A stretch of 26,038 bases of DNA from CAYSLZ01 sp964468355 (GTDB lineage: Bacteria > Patescibacteriota > Microgenomatia > UBA12405 > JAHJSD01), in the NCBI GenBank assembly GCA_964468355.1, contig CAYXSV010000035.1:1-26038 (forward strand), written 5' to 3'. The notes under the pieces are model-generated. The model had not been told where the DNA came from and did no database searches. It saw only the letters and a program-made list of their open reading frames with translations. Position 1 is the first letter of the stretch; each line of letters starts with the position of its first letter. The position numbers were made by a program, and so were the translations under genes. Shown one piece after another: positions 23,362-26,038 of this stretch.

Positions 23362-23694
23362 ATGGATAATAATAATAATAACGACAACAATCACAACAAA
23401 ACCGCTGAACCATCTCAAAAAGACAAACAAGAACCAGAGGAAAAACCTGAACTCAAAACTAAGCCCGAAACTGAACCTCAGCTCAGTGCTGAAAAAGTAA
23501 GTGATGAAGAAGTAGACGAAATTTTAGCAGAAGCTAAAAAGAAAGTGGAGGAAAAAAAGAAAAAGGGAGAAATGCGTCAGCAACAAGAGAAAGAGAAAGA
23601 AACCGACGAACCGGTAAACCACGGCGGAGAAATTCAAGGTTTAAGAGAAAAAGCCGAAGAAGCTCTCCATGAAGCCAAAAAACAAGACCAGTAA
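23362..23694 (+). CDS. low-complexity, highly charged disordered protein
   Basis: The protein of 110 residues opens with an Asn/Asp/His run, then has Lys/Glu/Pro-rich sequence and helical Lys/Glu/Ala stretches (EEVDEILAEAKKKVEEKKKK and a second near the end). It has no hydrophobic core, membrane segment or cysteine, so it is probably disordered or a single coiled coil. I do not recognise a family. The SD AAGGGGGTGA is 10 nt before the ATG. A GTG inside the SD hits a stop after four codons, which fixes the ATG at 23362. Confidence 0.6.
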   Translation: MDNNNNNDNNHNKTAEPSQKDKQEPEEKPELKTKPETEPQLSAEKVSDEEVDEILAEAKKKVEEKKKKGEMRQQQEKEKETDEPVNHGGEIQGLREKAEEALHEAKKQDQ

Positions 23695-23700
23695 ACTATC

Positions 23701-23717
23701 ACATCTAAGATGTTTTT
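23701..23717 (+). terminator. weak intrinsic terminator candidate
   Basis: ACATC, loop TAA, GATGT, then TTTT directly after the stop of the disordered protein gene. The stem is only 5 bp, so it is a weak call. Confidence 0.3.
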
Positions 23718-23758
23718 ATACCGGCACCTTGGGAAACAAAAGACCGTTTAATCTCGCA

Positions 23759-24001
23759 TTACATTAAGAGTCTGCCAATAAGCAGTACAAGTAATGCGCC
23801 TGATACCGCCACCACAAAAGACATTATGTTAAATCCGGTGACGCCAACGTCAAAAAACCTTTGTCCCAGATAACCGCCTACCACCGCCCCGACAATTCCC
23901 AAAACGATCGACCCCACAATTCCACCTTTTGAACTGGGCATAATAAAATTAGCAATAGTTCCTGCAATTAATCCAAAAATTATCCAGTATATTATAGTCA
24001 T
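23759..24001 (-). CDS. GlsB/YeaQ/YmgE family small membrane protein
   Basis: The protein of 80 residues has three membrane helices. Gly-rich motifs typical of the transglycosylase-associated (GlsB/YeaQ/YmgE) family are present: IIFGLIAGTIANFIMP, KGGIVGSIVLGIVGAVVGGYLG and a last helix. These proteins are usually induced by envelope or general stress; the biochemical role is unknown. The ATG at 24001 has an AGGGGGTGAGAAAT leader shared with yggT upstream. An in-frame GTG at 24010 overlaps the SD and is rejected. It is probably co-transcribed with the RHH regulator and YggT. Confidence 0.88.
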   Translation of the reverse strand: MTIIYWIIFGLIAGTIANFIMPSSKGGIVGSIVLGIVGAVVGGYLGQRFFDVGVTGFNIMSFVVAVSGALLVLLIGRLLM

Positions 24002-24048
24002 ATTTCTCACCCCCTCTCTATATCTCCTAACCTAAAAATTTAAGCAAA

Positions 24049-24448
24049 CTAATTCGCCTGCTGTTTTTCGCCAGAAAATATCCTTATTAACTTAACCATT
24101 CCCCAAGCTAATATCGCATATACAAAAATGGCGACCAGCGTTGATGACTCAAAGACTGCACTTGTTTCAACACCCTGGGTGTATCCTCCTTTGAAATATT
24201 CCTTCAAAAGGAAGAATAAAGATTCCTGTTAAACCGTAAATTAAGCCGACAAAGCTATTGGCAATACTAGCTCCAGTCAATTTAAGTATTAGACGGAAAG
24301 CTAAAAGTATTTCCAAGGCTCCAAAAAAGAAATAAACTAAAGATTCAATGAGCTGAGTACTGGTTGCCATTCTTTTCGTTTCAGTTGTTACAGCTTCAGT
24401 TGGACCGTCATTTTGGGTTGTTACCTTCTCTTTAACAATTTCTGCCAT
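24049..24448 (-). CDS. YggT family membrane protein, interrupted by a +1 frameshift
   Basis: Frame one gives 93 residues: a polar N-terminus, then the YggT helix ESLVYFFFGALEILLAFRLIL and GLTGIFILPFEGIFQ, stopping with a TGA at 24169-24167. If one base is skipped at CAA-AGG-AGG (24193-24185, for example A24190), the frame continues as GYTQGVETSAVFESSTLVA and a second YggT helix (IFVYAILAWGMVKLI) to a TAG at 24051-24049. The fused product has 132 residues, the usual YggT size, with both helices. The break may be a mutation, a sequencing error, or translational frameshifting at the tandem rare AGG codons. SD AGGGGGTGA. YggT proteins are linked to envelope and osmotic stress. Confidence 0.8.
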
Positions 24449-24475
24449 ATATTTCTCACCCCCTTTATTTGAAAA

Positions 24476-24661
24476 TTAAGAATTAAAATCCGCTTTAATA
24501 TCAGCTTTCTTAATTACAGTTTCTTTAGGTAAATATTCAATTAAAGCTTTTTCTACAAGAGAAGCCATACTTATTTCTTCAATAACCGCCTGGGCTTTGG
24601 CCTGTTTAGCAATAGCAGGGTTAATAAAAAGTGTTATGCGTTTCTTATCATTCTTTGTCAT
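24476..24661 (-). CDS. ribbon-helix-helix type regulator
   Basis: The protein of 61 residues opens with MTKNDKKRITLFINPAIAK, a strand-type start, then KQAKAQAVIEEISMASLVEKALIEYL, two helices in the order of RHH DNA-binding proteins (antitoxin-like). There is no toxin gene beside it. The downstream genes yggT (27 nt away) and GlsB suggest that it controls a small stress operon. The ATG at 24661 is chosen over an in-frame start at 24697 because a promoter lies between them. Its promoter carries a nested palindrome, which supports autoregulation. Confidence 0.72.
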   Translation of the reverse strand: MTKNDKKRITLFINPAIAKQAKAQAVIEEISMASLVEKALIEYLPKETVIKKADIKADFNS

Positions 24662-24701
24662 ACTTGATATACTACAACTAATTGTAGTTATTGTCAAGTA
24701 T
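24660..24701 (-). promoter_or_regulatory. promoter with nested palindromic operator of the RHH-yggT-GlsB operon
   Basis: Minus strand: perfect -35 TTGACA (24697-24692), 17 nt spacer, -10 TAGTAT (24674-24669), ending 7 nt before the ATG. In plus-strand coordinates the spacer holds ACTACAA (24671-24677) and TTGTAGT (24682-24688), perfect arms 4 nt apart. Outer arms ATACTTGA (24660-24667) and TCAAGTAT (24694-24701) are also exact and cover the start codon and the -35. This looks like tandem RHH half-sites. Confidence 0.68.
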
Positions 24702-24817
24702 CAACTTATAACACCTTAACAAAAACTAGAAAAAAATATTCTAATTAAATCTGTTGTTTTGAAAATCGAGGCGTTTATATAATCAAAGAATTGAGAATAA
24801 ACAAAATTTCAACCTGT

Positions 24818-24823
24818 TATACT
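24818..24823 (+). promoter_or_regulatory. -10 box of the glycosidase gene, predicted leaderless
   Basis: TATACT ends 8 nt before the ATG at 24832. A TTGAGA (24791-24796) lies 21 nt upstream, too far for an ideal -35. No SD is present. Confidence 0.45.
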
Positions 24824-24831
24824 GATACCTA

Positions 24832-25941
24832 ATGGTTGATTTTATTAAAAACAATTATTTATATCTTCTTGCCGGTTTGGTTTGTTTGGGATCGGCGATT
24901 GCACTGGGACTGCTGAGAAGTAAATACCGGCAGGCACAAGGGAATATTCAAATTGAACAAACAAATAAAAAGAGTCTTGAATCTAAATTAAAAGAAACCG
25001 AATCTAAGCTGAAAAAATTAAAAGCCGAAGATCAATATCAAATAAATCAACAATTGAAAGCGGAAATTACTGAAATCGAGGGAACAATGGATACTGCCGT
25101 TGATAGTTATGAATCAATTTTAGACTTAAAACCAAGAGTTTCCGACACTTCAAAATTGGAACAGATGCTGGCTGATTCTTTGTTTTATATTTCAGAATTT
25201 AATTATGCTTCCGCTTCCGCTAGTCTGCTGGAGTTGGAAACAAAAATTAATAATATTGAACAAAAATTAGCAAGTCAAACCACCGCTCCAAAGCAGGATA
25301 TTTCCAACGTGCCTGAATCATCTACTCCGCCCGACTCCGGCTATTCTCGTCAACGGGTTTCAATAAGTTCCGGAACTTATCTGGTGTCAATTGTTTCAGC
25401 TGATATTTCTTCAACAACAGTAACTGTTGATACTGCGGCTGATTCTGATTGCGCCAACGACTGCCCGGTTAAATCTTTAGCCCAGTATGTATCGGAAAAC
25501 AGCGCCTATGCCGGTATAAACGGAACTTATTTTTGTCCGGCCAGTTATCCTTCCTGCGCTGACAAGAAAAATTCTTTTGACTTATTAGTGATGAATAAAG
25601 ACAAAACTTATTTTAATTCCGACAACAATGTCTACAGCGATAATCCGGCCGTCATCTTCGGTAGCGGCTACGTTCGGTTTGTTGCCTCTGCTTCTGAGTG
25701 GGGACGGGACACGTCGGTCAACGGCGTTATTTCCAACTTCCCGTTATTGGTTTACAACGGATCAGTCACTTTTTCCGGCGACGGCGATCCCAAAAAAGGC
25801 AGTAAAGGCAACCGTTCATTTGTGGCTCAAAAAGGAAATAAAGTATATATCGGCGTTGCCCATAATGTAACGGTGGCGGAATCGGCTTTAATTATGAAGG
25901 CGATGGGCATGGAAAATGCAATGAATTTGGATATATGGTGA
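24832..25941 (+). CDS. membrane-anchored phosphodiester glycosidase (NAGPA domain), 3'-truncated
   Basis: The frame gives 369 residues. A helix (about 8-28) anchors the protein, a coiled coil (about 38-130) follows, then a Ser/Pro linker and a phosphodiester glycosidase (NAGPA/DUF2233-type) domain from about residue 175. Supporting pieces are GINGTYFCP, FPLLVYNGSV, NRSFVAQKGNKVYIGVAHNVTVAESALIMKAMG and MNLD. Family members continue NLDGGGS plus about 10-20 residues; here the frame reads NLDIW and stops. No other frame restores the GGGS motif, so the last active-site segment is replaced after about base 25932. The cause may be an insertion or a junction. Four cysteines in the first part of the domain suggest disulfides. 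Confidence 0.78.
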   Translation: MVDFIKNNYLYLLAGLVCLGSAIALGLLRSKYRQAQGNIQIEQTNKKSLESKLKETESKLKKLKAEDQYQINQQLKAEITEIEGTMDTAVDSYESILDLKPRVSDTSKLEQMLADSLFYISEFNYASASASLLELETKINNIEQKLASQTTAPKQDISNVPESSTPPDSGYSRQRVSISSGTYLVSIVSADISSTTVTVDTAADSDCANDCPVKSLAQYVSENSAYAGINGTYFCPASYPSCADKKNSFDLLVMNKDKTYFNSDNNVYSDNPAVIFGSGYVRFVASASEWGRDTSVNGVISNFPLLVYNGSVTFSGDGDPKKGSKGNRSFVAQKGNKVYIGVAHNVTVAESALIMKAMGMENAMNLDIW

Positions 25942-26019
25942 GAGATAGTGTAAAAATTGTTAATCATACATCTGCGAAAATAGAACACGAAATGGTATCA
26001 TTTTATGTAACTATTTGCG

Positions 26020-26037
26020 CACAATTTTTCAATTGTG
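26020..26037. repeat. hairpin at the window end
   Basis: CACAATT, loop TTTC, AATTGTG, a perfect 7-bp stem. It lies 88 nt after the break in the glycosidase gene, in sequence where a frame from 25935 (MVRDSVKIVNHTSAK...) stays open to the end. It could be an end of an inserted element, but the window stops here. Confidence 0.35.
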
Positions 26038-26038
26038 T

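Noticed and set aside
24167..24448. The 93-residue YggT frame as a complete short protein
   Set aside because: The second helix and tail of the family follow at once in the +1 frame, so the short form is a broken or shifted product rather than a natural short member.
1..26038. tRNA, rRNA or CRISPR arrays
   Set aside because: I saw no cloverleaf with a TTCGA-type loop, no rRNA-like stretch and no evenly spaced direct repeats; a covariance-model search would be the decisive test.

Overview
The window is a compact, AT-rich bacterial stretch with short gaps, frequent 1-20 nt overlaps and two convergent pairs whose stop codons overlap. TGA is used as a normal stop (for example between the two ABC genes at 21398), so this is not a code-25 lineage. 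Small membrane-anchored proteins with GerMN, SurA_N, DUF5667 and MltG domains, a reduced pyruvate kinase and high density suggest a Patescibacteria/CPR-type bacterium. That placement is an inference; no rRNA is present. It starts inside a Na+/Ca2+ exchanger gene and ends just past a phosphodiester glycosidase gene that lost its 3' end.

Region 315-5943 (- strand) is one tightly packed operon. In transcription order it encodes a DsbD/CcdA-like membrane thiol transporter with two thioredoxin domains, a lipoyl-carrier protein (GcvH type), DUF169, lipoyl synthase (LipA), a membrane-anchored beta-rich protein, a LipM-like octanoyltransferase and a SurA-like anchored protein. It holds a full assembly route for protein-bound lipoate but no glycine-cleavage P, T or L genes. 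This is the most interesting candidate system: a lipoyl carrier possibly feeding a transmembrane disulfide relay.

Region 6036-13058 (- strand) holds a GT-C glycosyltransferase, NAD kinase, a GerMN protein, and a pyruvate kinase overlapping an HlyD/MacB-type adaptor, ATPase and permease set. The pyruvate kinase lacks the whole B (lid) domain. Region 13195-18165 (+ strand) has a small membrane protein and then a six-gene operon: archaeal/SCP2-type thiolase, DUF35 partner, acyl carrier protein, acetate kinase, phosphotransacetylase and AcpS. This looks like an acetate/acetyl-CoA to acyl-carrier module. It could also supply acyl-ACP to the LipM-like enzyme of the first operon.

Region 18157-26038 is accessory in character: MltG, a DUF5667 exported protein, a PadR regulator with an ABC-2 exporter and a clear operator, a Nudix hydrolase, two small unknown proteins, a palindrome-rich REP-like spacer, and a stress-type cluster (RHH regulator, YggT, GlsB/YeaQ). 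yggT is split by a +1 frameshift at a tandem AGG AGG.

A theme across the window is promoter placement. In many transcription units the -10 hexamer ends only 6-9 nt before the start codon and no Shine-Dalgarno (SD) is present, which predicts leaderless mRNAs. Many other genes, mainly internal to operons, carry SD sequences of the AGGGGGTGA or AGGAGGTGA type.
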